Source: Nostoc sp. PCC 7107
Lineage (GTDB): Bacteria > Cyanobacteriota > Cyanobacteriia > Cyanobacteriales > Nostocaceae
NCBI RefSeq assembly: GCF_000316625.1
Contig: NC_019676.1
Location: 455,501 to 519,500, forward strand
Length of the DNA: 64,000 nt
Direction: 5' to 3'
The notes below the pieces were generated by a model. It was not told the origin of the DNA, searched no databases, and saw only the letters and a list, made by a program, of their open reading frames with translations. The position numbers were made by a program, and so were the translations under genes. Position 1 is the first letter of the stretch; the number at the start of each line of letters is the position of its first letter. Below are positions 11,001-19,033 of this stretch, in pieces.

Positions 11001-13550
11001 AATTTGAATTTCATAGATTTTCACTTTGTCAAGAATAGTTTTGGCTTGCTGCAATACCAGTGCAGCAAATTTTTCCATCCCATCAAAATCACCATTTAAA
11101 TAACTGGCTTCGGCCGCTGCTACATATAGGTTTGAGGTTAATTCATACTGGGTTTGCCAGCAATCTGGCTCTAAAAGGGCGATCGCAATTTGTAAATAAA
11201 TGGTGGCGGCGCTGTATGCAGTAGCTGTTTTCGCTTTTTCGCCAGCTTTGAAGTTTAGTTGGGCGAGGGTTTGGCGATCGCTTGTTTGGGTGATTAATCC
11301 TCTTCCTTGATTGAAATGCCCGACAATATCAAACAGTTTTTCTTCTTGCTCATATTCCGAGACTTGTGCCTGGAGTAATTGACCAATTTGCAAGTGAGTT
11401 GCCTGTTTTTGATCATCAGGAATTAGGCAATAGGCTGCTTGCTGTACTCGATCATGTAAAAATTTATAAAAAACGGTCATTTGGTCTTGGTCATTGGTTG
11501 TTTGTTGCAGTTCGTCTACAGATGAAAAATCACCGTTGACCAATGACACCGGGTGATAAAATTTATAAATATTATTAATTGGTAGAATCAATCCTTCTTG
11601 TAAAGCTTTCCACAAAGCAGCCGCCGTCTCAATTTCTGATTGCTGCGAAACAATTGCCAAGGTTGCTAAATCAAAAGAGTTACCAATGCAAGCAGCTAAC
11701 TGCAACACTTGTTGAGTTGATTGTGGTAATTTTCGCAGTTGCCAACTCATAAAAGTTACAACATCATCTGTAATCGCTTGAGTGGCGATTTGGGTAATGT
11801 CGCATTGCCAACAGCCTAAATCCAAATCAAATTTAATTAGATGATCTTGATATAATGCTTTGAGAAATTGGGTTGTAAAAAATGGGTTTCCTTGGGTTTT
11901 TTGGTATATTAATTGAGAAAGATTTTTTGGCAAATTTGCAGCACATTTTAGAGTATCAGCAACTAATTGATTTATTGTTTCCTGACCCAGTGCAGCTAAA
12001 GTAATTGTATTAATTGGTATCTGTTTTTCTTGGATTTCATTTAGAGTTAATATCAAACGATGCCCTGGATGAACTTCGTTATCTCTATAAGCACCAATCA
12101 ACAAAAGATAATTTGTATCAGCCATTAATATTTGCATTAAATTTAATGATGCTGAATCTGCCCATTGCAAATCGTCTAAAAATATCACTAGGGGATGGTC
12201 TGGACTGGTAAAAACTTGAGTGAATTTTTGAAATAATAAATTAAAACGATTTTGGGCTGCGGTACCGAATAATTCTACTGCTGCTGGTTGTTCTCCAATA
12301 ATTCTGGCTAATTCAGGGATAACTTCAATAATTACTTGTCCATTTTCGCCAACGGCATCTAATATTTGGGTTTTCCATTGCTGAATCTGTGTATCACTTT
12401 CGGTTAACAATTGCCCCATTAAATCTCTAAATGCTTGCACAAAGGCACTAAAAGGAATATTCCGTTGAAATTGGTCATATTTACCTTTGATAAAATAACC
12501 GCGTTGGCGCACAATCGGTTTATGCACTTCGTTGACAACAGCGGTTTTACCAATACCAGAAAATCCAGCAACCAAGACCATTTCCGTTGCGCCAGCACTA
12601 ACTCTGCCAAATGCTTTGAGCAGAATTTCTACTTCTAGTTCTCTGCCATAGAGTTTATCAGGAATAATAAAGCGATCGCACACATCTCTTTGGGCAATTA
12701 GGAAGCTATGAATTTCACCTGTTGATTTGAGTTGATATAAACAATTTTGTAAATCTGTTTTGAGTCCTAATGAACTTTGATAGCGGTCTTCGGCATTTTT
12801 TGCCATCAATTTGTTGATGATTTCTGATAATACAGCCGGGATTTGGGGATTAATTTTATCTACTAAAGGCGCTACCTTGGCAATATGACAATGTAACAAC
12901 TCCATTGCATCATCTGACCGAAAGGGTAACTCTCCTGTAAGTAACTCGTAAAAAGTGACACCTAAAGAATAAAAATCAGTTCTGTAGTCAATTCCTCGGT
13001 TCATTCTCCCTGTTTGTTCTGGGGAAATATAAGCTAGTGTACCTTCTATTACATTAGGATTCAGAACAGTATGAGTTTCTCGCGGTAACAAAGATGCAAT
13101 ACTAAAGTCAATTAATTTAACTTGTTTGGTTTCAGGATTAATTAAAATATTGCTGGGTTTAATATCTTTATGAATAATTCGCTCTCGGTAAAGTATCTCT
13201 AAGCAATTGCACATAGCGATCGCTATATGTAAAAATTCCCTCAGAAATTCTCCACTTACCCCTACTCTCCATTCTTGCAGAGAAATTCCTCCAAAATCTT
13301 CCATCACTAACCCATAGCCATTTTGATAGGTTTCCAGGCTGTAGGTTTGGATGATTTCAGGATAGTTGAGATTTTTGGCAATGGTGTATTGATTCCGAAA
13401 CTGCACTAGTTCGCTAAAGCTAGGATAAGGATTTTTCAGCAGTTTAATAATTAAGGATGAACAATCACTTTCTCGAACAGCCCGATAAACCAAGGTCTTA
13501 GAGCCATTGTAAAGTTCTTTACCTAACCGATATCCGGGAATACTTAGCAT
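8088..13550 (-). CDS. Hybrid Ser/Thr kinase - AAA ATPase - GAF - sensor histidine kinase
   Basis: A cytoplasmic 1820-residue signalling protein with no membrane segment. The N-terminal protein kinase (about 7-270) has Lys36, catalytic loop HKD (127-129) with DIKPSN, and SPEQT; the usual DFG is DFS (148-150). Next comes an AAA_16/ORC-like ATPase with Walker A GFSGIGKT (329-336) and Walker B LVIFLDDLQWAD. A long helical TPR-like region covers about 680-1300. A GAF domain is at about 1345-1500, then a coiled coil. The histidine kinase has IAHEINNP (His near 1563), N-box NLIVNAIDAL, DNGIGI and GTGLGLS. This architecture is the common filamentous-cyanobacterial trifunctional kinase. Ligand and partners are unknown. 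ATG 13550 starts directly at the kinase glycine-rich region. Confidence 0.93.
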   Translation of the reverse strand: MLSIPGYRLGKELYNGSKTLVYRAVRESDCSSLIIKLLKNPYPSFSELVQFRNQYTIAKNLNYPEIIQTYSLETYQNGYGLVMEDFGGISLQEWRVGVSGEFLREFLHIAIAMCNCLEILYRERIIHKDIKPSNILINPETKQVKLIDFSIASLLPRETHTVLNPNVIEGTLAYISPEQTGRMNRGIDYRTDFYSLGVTFYELLTGELPFRSDDAMELLHCHIAKVAPLVDKINPQIPAVLSEIINKLMAKNAEDRYQSSLGLKTDLQNCLYQLKSTGEIHSFLIAQRDVCDRFIIPDKLYGRELEVEILLKAFGRVSAGATEMVLVAGFSGIGKTAVVNEVHKPIVRQRGYFIKGKYDQFQRNIPFSAFVQAFRDLMGQLLTESDTQIQQWKTQILDAVGENGQVIIEVIPELARIIGEQPAAVELFGTAAQNRFNLLFQKFTQVFTSPDHPLVIFLDDLQWADSASLNLMQILMADTNYLLLIGAYRDNEVHPGHRLILTLNEIQEKQIPINTITLAALGQETINQLVADTLKCAANLPKNLSQLIYQKTQGNPFFTTQFLKALYQDHLIKFDLDLGCWQCDITQIATQAITDDVVTFMSWQLRKLPQSTQQVLQLAACIGNSFDLATLAIVSQQSEIETAAALWKALQEGLILPINNIYKFYHPVSLVNGDFSSVDELQQTTNDQDQMTVFYKFLHDRVQQAAYCLIPDDQKQATHLQIGQLLQAQVSEYEQEEKLFDIVGHFNQGRGLITQTSDRQTLAQLNFKAGEKAKTATAYSAATIYLQIAIALLEPDCWQTQYELTSNLYVAAAEASYLNGDFDGMEKFAALVLQQAKTILDKVKIYEIQIAAQTSRSQMLAAIAVGREALGQLGVEFPTELDELHLQKALAEVNQQLDGKEIAKLIDLPQMSESTAQAAMELLGMLFAPVFLGNPSLLPLLGATMVRLSIQFGNAPASTVGYVTQGVVLCSFLGEVETGYEFGQLALSLLEKLNAQSRKCCTLTLFSCFIQHRRQPPLPIFSTLKEAYRTGMETGDFLYAGYSIVIYAFTSLFMGVNLDTLVLEFPTYSPVLAQVKQDSAHIYLDMMQQTVEQLRETVSQPDRLIGKVYDETVMLPKHQKDNDLTGIAFVYIYKLLLAYSYGNYGNALDYITQIQPYLMALSGLIHIPIFHFYTALTHLAIITTQPESEQSKILMEVETHQTTLHQWAQSAPMNHLHKWHLVEAEKCRVCGKKLAAIEHYDRAIALAKDNQILNDEALANELAAKFYLAWGKPKIAQIYMIDAYYCYARWGAKAKIIDLESRYPLLMLTILHKQQVSLNPTETIISTSFETFDNSSFNQASISNSLDLSSILQVSQSLSSEIELEKLLSTLLDVILKNAGADKCALLMPKGNAWFIEALCQLGQPTIVLRSLPFEDHQTVPVSLINQVKNTHFLAVIENAATEKTLAADPYILQYSPKSLLCAPILNQGKLIGILYLENNLTVGAFTRDRREILHLLISQTAISLENARLYAQLEDRVKERTQELNKKNEQLQTTLKELHRTQTQMVQSEKMSALGQLVAGIAHEINNPITFIHGNLNYIHQYTQDLLQILNAYQFHYPHPPQSLQAEIDNIEFNFLKDDLPNILKSMNMGSERIRQMVLSLRSFSRLDESEYKAVNLHEGIDNTLIMLQYRLQAQPERPAINIIKEYGELPLVECYAREINQVFINLIVNAIDALEQSNQDRSLPEITANPNQILIRTTKTDQNQVKIIIADNGIGIPEQIQSRLFDPFFTTKPVGKGTGLGLSISHQVITEKHGGSIHLNSVLGQGTEFIVTLPIKAD

Positions 13551-14070
13551 AATACCAAATCTTAAATCTCAGATTTAGTATTCCCATACGTAAAAAATAT
13601 TTATCAGTACTGCCAAAATAGTTACAGTCATCAATCAACAACCGCTAAGAACACTAATCCCTATAGAGATAATCGTTAAGCGTAAATTGCTAGAGAATTG
13701 GTACACATTTTTACTGAATTAAGTATGTGTTTACCAATACAAGTTTCTTTACAGACATACCATAAACCTCTTGAGATTAGCTGCAATATTTTTTACGAGA
13801 GCAAGAATAATTCCAGAGAACCTAGACGCATAGATAAATTCCCTATCCACTATCGAAAAGGTTATGGGTTCTCTCCCCAGAAGAAGTTTCTGCATAAATT
13901 AATTGGGTGCGGCTCTTTTAGGAAGATAAAGAGCCGCACCCAATTCAATTTCAATTGTCTCTCAAGCCATCCCAAGAGGAAAAAGTCCAGCGACTTCCCT
14001 CAAACCGAACCAGCCTCATCTCATACCCTTATCCAATTTCAACAAATAACCTTTGTGCGTAAATTCGATA
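13551..14070. other. Intergenic stretch without a convincing gene
   Basis: This holds the promoter side of the kinase gene, an 18-bp perfect hairpin (listed separately) and no convincing coding region. A frame at 13698-14105 is open, but its translation crosses the hairpin and runs antisense into the DUF4114 remnant. Confidence 0.6.
13901..13945. repeat. Perfect 18-bp inverted repeat (hairpin)
   Basis: AATTGGGTGCGGCTCTTT (13901-13918) is repeated exactly in inverted form at 13928-13945 with a 9-base loop. There is no strong U-tract on either side. It lies about 125 bp beyond the stop of the minus-strand DUF4114 remnant. It could be a terminator-like stem of that gene or a small REP/MITE-like repeat. 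Confidence 0.7.
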
Positions 14071-14226
14071 CTAGTTTGGTGTTGGAGCAGTCAAACCAAT
14101 CTTGACAATGACATCATTGAAATCATTGTCGCCACCAACTAAATCTTCAAAACCAAAAGTGTTATCACCTAATATCCGCACATGCTGAGACTTGTCAGAG
14201 TTGGCACCTAAAAACGTAAAGAAAAC
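14071..14226 (-). pseudogene. 3' remnant of a DUF4114-domain gene
   Basis: Minus-strand translation gives FLGANSD, ILGDNTFGFEDLVGGDNDFND and VIVKIGL, ending at TAG (14071-14073). This closely parallels the last 50 residues of the large protein ending at 7809 ([26 protein letters not shown]). The remnant abuts the insertion sequence at 14227. The matching 5' part is not found on the far side of either IS copy, and the codon before the break reads TAG. The gene was therefore truncated or rearranged, not simply interrupted. Confidence 0.75.
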
Positions 14227-14303
14227 CTAGCGTGGCAAAACTTACTAGAGAAGAGCGGAAATCCTGTAATCTTGACCTTGTAGCGAAATAATGGTGCAAA
14301 AAC

Positions 14304-15903
14304 TTGGCAAGAAAAAGTTTAAAACCAGAGGCAACATCGTTTGAAGTACTCGATTGTGTTCAAAAAAAATGCCCCTCGTGCGGGGAAGCAATGTGGAATG
14401 AATACAATAATCCTCGACATATAAGAACATTAAATGGGGTAGTAGAACTACAGCTAAAAATTCGTCGATGTCAAAATAAGTCATGTATGCGGTATAAAAA
14501 AGCATATCGACCAGAGCGAGAAGGGTCACTCGCTCTACCACAGAACGAATTTGGTTTGGATGTGATTGCTTATATAGGAGCATTACGCTACCAGGAACAT
14601 AGAAGTGTTCCCCAAATACACACTCACCTCGAATTAAAGGGTATATGTATAAGTCAACGAACGGTTACGCACCTAATTGACAGATATGACGAATTACTTT
14701 CTTTATGGCTAAAAGATCATAAAAGGTTAAAAGCAATAGTGGCTAATCAAGGACGGGTGATATTAGCTATTGATGGAATGCAGCCAGAAATTGGACATGA
14801 AGTATTATGGGTAATTCGAGATTGCTTATCAGGAGAAATAATACTTGCTAAAACCTTATTATCATCAAGAAACGAAGATTTAGTGGCGTTATTATTAGAA
14901 GTAACTAATACCCTAAATGTACCAATTGATGGCGTTGTTAGTGATGGACAACAATCAATTCGCAAAGCTGTTAGGTTAGCATTACCTAGTATTGCTCATG
15001 GTTTATGTCATTATCATTACCTGAAGGAAGCTATTATTCCCATATATGAGGCGGATCGACATGCAAAAAAGGAATTAAAGAAAAAAGTTAGAGGATTACG
15101 AGACATTGAACGTAGTGTTACCAATGAAGATAAGGATTTGGCAAACATTATTGAAGATTATTGCTCGGCAGTACGTAGTTCTATAACCAATGATGGTCAT
15201 CCACCGTTAGAAGCATCTGGATTAAAGTTACAAGAAAATTTGACTTTGATAGAACAAAGCTTAGAACGGATGGAAAAAAAGTGCTTTACCACCACCTTTA
15301 GTCAACCTAAAACACCTGATAGCTAAAGGTTTATCTGCGACTGCATCTTTATTTTCACCTGTTATAGTTGCATATCAATGGGTTGATAAGGCTAGTAATA
15401 TTCTCAATAATAAAATAGGTCTTGATGCTGCTGGAGTTAAACAAAGTTATCAGGAACTATTAAGAGAAATGTCCCAACAAAAACAGAAAGCTGGTACACT
15501 CAATACCGCAATCGATAACTTTATAAAAACTACCCATAACTACTGGTCTGGACTTTTTCATTGTTACGAAATTGAAGATTTTCCCCGAACTAATAATGAC
15601 TTAGAAAATGCTTTTGGTATGCTACGTCATTATCAACGTCGTTGTACTGCTCGTAAGGTTGCCCCCTCATCCCTCGTTATTCGTGGTTCTGTCAAACTTG
15701 CCTGTGCGTAGGCGTAGCCCGTCGTAGACATCGCTACTAAGCTTCATTCTTTTACCGCATCTGATTTAGCACAAGTTGATATTCATACTTGGCTCGAATT
15801 ACGCTCTCAATTGCAAAAACACCACAAAGCCAGAATTGAACAATATCGATTTCGCAGAGACCCCAAGGGTTACTTGGCTAATTTAGAGAGTCGTCTTCTC
15901 TAG
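14304..15903 (+). pseudogene. Transposase, frameshifted and interrupted (IS copy 1)
   Basis: The first frame (340 aa, TTG at 14304) has a zinc ribbon (CPSCGEAMW, later RRCQNKSC) and catalytic-type segments LAIDGMQP and VVSDGQQSI. At the A7 run near 15273 the reading moves to the +1 frame, which continues with ALPPPLVNL and then NDLENAFGMLRHYQRR. A 30-bp insertion at 15703-15732 adds an in-frame TAG, after which the frame resumes (ATKLHSFTASDL) to 15903. At least two lesions therefore prevent a full product. Both are also present in the second copy. Confidence 0.85.
15703..15732 (+). repeat. 30-bp dispersed repeat inserted in the transposase
   Basis: The bases contain GCGTAGGCGTAGCCCGTCGT, a typical Nostocales short dispersed repeat. 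They split the codons for SVKLA and ATKLHSF. Removing exactly 30 bp restores a continuous frame, which shows insertion of the repeat rather than deletion of host sequence. The same insertion is in the inverted copy (about 24160-24189). Confidence 0.7.
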
Positions 15904-16149
15904 TAAGTTTTGCCACGCTAGGTTTTAAATGGGTTAATAATAATAGTTTTCTACTGCGAAAATTCTCTTCGGGAGATTGTTTGATAATTAATTGTTCATC
16001 ATTTACAAAAATTAATTATTTTTTTAAAAATATCACTTTCACTGTAGAAAGTGCCATCAGTCCTGCTGCTTGAGTTTTTCTACTTTCTGCTTAAGCTTTT
16101 CAAAATTGAACTTATCTTTTTTAGGCAATTTGTGACCCGGAGTATCAAT

Positions 16150-17334
16150 ATGTCTGAGGTGCATAGTCCGGCAATTGTATATATTTCTCCTACGGAGTTG
16201 GTAGTTCATCCGAAGCTGATAGAAATATACGGTGAAAATGAGAATCGTCCCGCTTTGGAAAAAAGTATCTCAGAAAAAGGGATTTTGGAATCCTTAAAGG
16301 TATCTGCACGCACTGGTGTAAATGTGGTTTTAGCAGGCAAGTGTCGTTTGCAGATAGCCCGCCAGTTGGGAATTTCTGCTGTGAAAGTAGAATTTGTCGA
16401 GTCTAGTTCGCCTGAAGAAGATTTGAAATTAGTGCTTGACTTTAATCTCCACCGGGAAGGCGGAAAGACTCATTACCAAAAATTTCACGAAGGGCAGTAC
16501 TGGGAGAGCGTACTTCGTCCCCAAGCGAAAGAAAGACAACGGGAAAGCGCCCGTCGTTTGAATGAATCGAAGTATTCAAATTTGAACACTTCGATAGATG
16601 AGAATAAAACTCAATTAAATAAGGGTAAACCTGTGATTCAGGAGGTTTCAGAGAATCTAAGGATAAGTGTTGGCAGTTATCACAAGGGCAAGAAAGTATT
16701 TAAATATATTTCTCAATTAAGGGATCTGCAAAAATATAAGGCAGTTGTTGCACTGGAGGCGGAATTTAACCGAAGTATTGATGCAGCGTACAAGTTCGTT
16801 TGCAATCAAGATATCTGTGACCAGGTGATAGACCTGATTGAAGCAGACGAGATAGGTAGTATAAGTGATGGTATCGCTTGGATGCGGAATGGCGATCGCA
16901 ATCCGTTTCGGCGTTTCCAAATTGGTCAAGTATATCAATTTAAGGAAAGACTGCGGCCAGAGTTGGAAATCGTGGGGCGTGTTATTGGTATAACTAATGA
17001 ATTTGTTGTGTTTGGATTGAGGAATTTAGTAAATATGAACCTAGAAATTGTGAATCTGCGCCCGCGACAGACTGATGCGGAGTTGCAAGATGAACCATCT
17101 GCTGAACAGAGAGCAAGAATTCTTCACTTAATGGAAAAATTTAGGGATGTTTTTCCTGTTCAGGTATCTTTAGCTGAATTATTAAAACTCCCAAATTTAA
17201 CTGATAAAGAGGAGGTTTTATTGCGGATGTATGAGTCTGACGTATTTGAAAAAACTTGGGAGGACTATAAGAGCCAAATGCAAGCAATGGAAATGTCTAC
17301 AAATAGAAAAAAGGATAATATTCGTGCTGCATAG
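16150..17334 (+). CDS. ParB/Spo0J-like nuclease-domain protein
   Basis: Start chosen at ATG 16150, 8 bases after GGAG; the frame upstream of this reads as low-complexity noise. Residues 1-100 form a ParB N-terminal-type domain (ELVVHPKLIEIYGE, RPALEKSISEKGI, ESLKVSARTG). The usual box II GERR/GxRR is replaced by LAGKCRLQIARQLG. A helical DNA-binding-like middle follows (HYQKFHEGQYWESV, ISVGSYHKGKKVF). The C-terminal third (RRFQIGQVYQFKERLRPELE) has a small beta-rich segment of unknown role. Family role: DNA partition, or ParB-like transcription/nuclease function on plasmids. It opens the island gene set. The partner ATPase may be the ParA-like gene at 20290, which is not adjacent. Confidence 0.75.
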   Translation: MSEVHSPAIVYISPTELVVHPKLIEIYGENENRPALEKSISEKGILESLKVSARTGVNVVLAGKCRLQIARQLGISAVKVEFVESSSPEEDLKLVLDFNLHREGGKTHYQKFHEGQYWESVLRPQAKERQRESARRLNESKYSNLNTSIDENKTQLNKGKPVIQEVSENLRISVGSYHKGKKVFKYISQLRDLQKYKAVVALEAEFNRSIDAAYKFVCNQDICDQVIDLIEADEIGSISDGIAWMRNGDRNPFRRFQIGQVYQFKERLRPELEIVGRVIGITNEFVVFGLRNLVNMNLEIVNLRPRQTDAELQDEPSAEQRARILHLMEKFRDVFPVQVSLAELLKLPNLTDKEEVLLRMYESDVFEKTWEDYKSQMQAMEMSTNRKKDNIRAA

Positions 17335-17424
17335 GTAGCTGTGAGCAGTTAATCTAGCAGAGAATTTATCCCACAATTTAACGTTACCTAATAGATTGCC
17401 TACGTTAGTTATCCCGAACGGCTG

Positions 17425-18561
17425 TTGGGTACATTCGCCAACACATTTGCAGAAGCCATAGCAGGTGTTAGTAGGATTGATCAACCCAAAGATAACGTAA
17501 TTTTATTTGACCGTCGCCACCAGCAGAACTGGGAACGTAGTCAACAAGCCCAAAGACGCATCCAGATAGTAGTAACAGCAATAGAGTGGGGTAGTGGGTT
17601 ACCAGCAGGGGCTACTGAACGGGCAAAAGCTATACGTGCTGAGTATAAACGCCGCTTTAACAAAACTATTTCCCAAGAGACTCTACAAAAGCACTTACAT
17701 TTGTGGCATCCCACACGCTACATTTTAGACCCTTGGGCAGAAAATAGCTCAAACCCTTATCAATCAAAAGAGAACGGGCAATTTTACGAATTTCAAAGCT
17801 CATTTGTAAAACACGATACTCAAAATCCTTGTGGAATAAGTAATTACGTTCATTCCTTTTATATGAAGGTTTTTTGTAAGTGTTTACCTCCTGCTGCTAT
17901 AGCCCTTCAAGGGCTGGCGTCAGCAGAGGTAGTTGAACAACCCGATGTTTTTCAGCAAGACTCAGCTGTCGTCCAGCCTGCGGAAAATCTTGAATTCATA
18001 AATTCTTCCAATACAGCTGAAATTAATTTAAATAAAACCAGCAATCAATTAGAGAATTCAGTTCATACAAGTATTTTACAATCAAATGAATTCAGTTCTG
18101 ATCAGGATTTTATATACCTCTGTAGCTCCGGCACGTTGTCAAAAGTTGATAATCAAAACTTATCTAATACGAAGGATAACGGGCTGGGTGTAGTTTCGAT
18201 ACCTGCTGCGGTTCCACTAGAACAACCACTCCAAAACGCCAACAATGGCTTGCACGGTGCATCTGTTGGTGACGAGACTGCTGATGATTCCTACCGCATC
18301 GAGGAACTCAAGCGAGCGACAAAACTACGGCTAATGGCTTTAACCCAAGCTAAGGCTAAGGTGCGCCAATACTGCGTAATCACGGGACATATTCTCAGCA
18401 CTCAAGAACGCGATCGCTTAGAGCAACGTGCCAAAATGCAATTCTACCTCGATTCCGGTAACGAAACTTTAATTGCAGAAGCTAAGGACTGGGCGACTGC
18501 CAATCCTGGATGTTTACCATTTTCCTTGGAGTTAGAGAGAGAAAAATTTTGGCAAAGATGA
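17425..18561 (+). CDS. Conserved cyanobacterial protein of unknown function
   Basis: The family is not recognised with certainty. The frame (378 aa from TTG 17425) is open from an upstream stop at 17392 without an ATG, so the N-terminus may be truncated. Conserved-looking blocks are NTFAEAIAGVSR, WERSQQAQRRIQIVVTAIEW, ERAKAIRAEYKRRFNKTISQ and LQKHLHLWHP; the last resembles a helix-turn-helix-type DNA-binding segment. The Ser/Asn-rich middle is low-complexity. The C-terminus has a charged helical stretch (RIEELKRATKLRLMALTQ). It lies 90 bp after the ParB-like gene on the same strand. A replication or partition accessory role is only an inference from context. Confidence 0.6.
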   Translation: MGTFANTFAEAIAGVSRIDQPKDNVILFDRRHQQNWERSQQAQRRIQIVVTAIEWGSGLPAGATERAKAIRAEYKRRFNKTISQETLQKHLHLWHPTRYILDPWAENSSNPYQSKENGQFYEFQSSFVKHDTQNPCGISNYVHSFYMKVFCKCLPPAAIALQGLASAEVVEQPDVFQQDSAVVQPAENLEFINSSNTAEINLNKTSNQLENSVHTSILQSNEFSSDQDFIYLCSSGTLSKVDNQNLSNTKDNGLGVVSIPAAVPLEQPLQNANNGLHGASVGDETADDSYRIEELKRATKLRLMALTQAKAKVRQYCVITGHILSTQERDRLEQRAKMQFYLDSGNETLIAEAKDWATANPGCLPFSLELEREKFWQR

Positions 18562-18647
18562 GGGACATCAGGCGGTAAGATGTTTGGTATTTTAAACTTT
18601 AACTGCACAAAAAGAGGTGATTCAGATTTACAGAAGTTATTATACTT

Positions 18648-18965
18648 GTGAGTAAAATTTGGTACAAAAATATAGAAGAAAATATGAAAGATATCTTAAT
18701 GGAAAAACTGTTTAATCAAGCAGTTGAACCAATCTTCCAAGCCAACAATTTAACTAAATATTCAGCACTCAAACAAAGAGAGGATGAATTTAAATCACTG
18801 TTTAATATTGAATTAGCAGAATACGTGGACTCGAAAAGAGGATTTAATTTGTCTCTATTTATCCGCGACTTTTTAAGTGAAGATTGCTTGCCGTACAGAG
18901 ACGCTATTCAGCAAAAATATGGAAAGCGAGCAGCGGATTTGATTGGAGAATTAATTTGTATTTGA
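18648..18965 (+). CDS. Small hypothetical protein (105 aa)
   Basis: GTG start at 18648 (alternative ATG at codon 13). The protein is charged and helical (NMKDILMEKLFNQAVEPIF, REDEFKSLFNIELAEYV) and ends YRDAIQQKYGKRAADLIGEL. No domain is recognised. It follows the unknown gene by 86 bp on the same strand and is AT-rich like its island neighbours. Confidence 0.5.
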   Translation: MSKIWYKNIEENMKDILMEKLFNQAVEPIFQANNLTKYSALKQREDEFKSLFNIELAEYVDSKRGFNLSLFIRDFLSEDCLPYRDAIQQKYGKRAADLIGELICI

Positions 18966-19033
18966 AAGCAAAAAAAGTTAGCTGGTAGTTAGAATTTATG
19001 ATTATACGGCCAGCGTTCCGTGCAACTTTAACA

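Larger units (their letters stand above)
14231..15917 (+). mobile_element. Insertion sequence, copy 1 (CTAG target)
   Basis: The element is bounded by 24-bp perfect terminal inverted repeats beginning CGTGGCAAAACTTACTAGAG and flanked on both sides by CTAG (14227-14230, 15918-15921). If CTAG is the duplicated target, the empty site would be the palindrome AAAACCTAGGTTTT. It is 1687 bp long. An inverted copy lies at 23975-25663. The transposase is defective (see next entry). The family was not assigned with certainty: a zinc-ribbon N-terminus plus DDE-type motifs, perhaps an ISNCY-like group. Confidence 0.88.

Noticed and set aside
13698-14105. 135-codon open frame between the kinase gene and the first IS
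   Set aside because: It crosses the perfect hairpin at 13901-13945 and runs antisense into the DUF4114 remnant. Its composition is not protein-like and no start site is seen.
15262-15300. Programmed -1 frameshift at the A7G run of the transposase
   Set aside because: The downstream coding part is in the +1 frame relative to the first, not -1. A simple extra A, or slippage of another kind, fits better, and the downstream TAG would still stop the protein.
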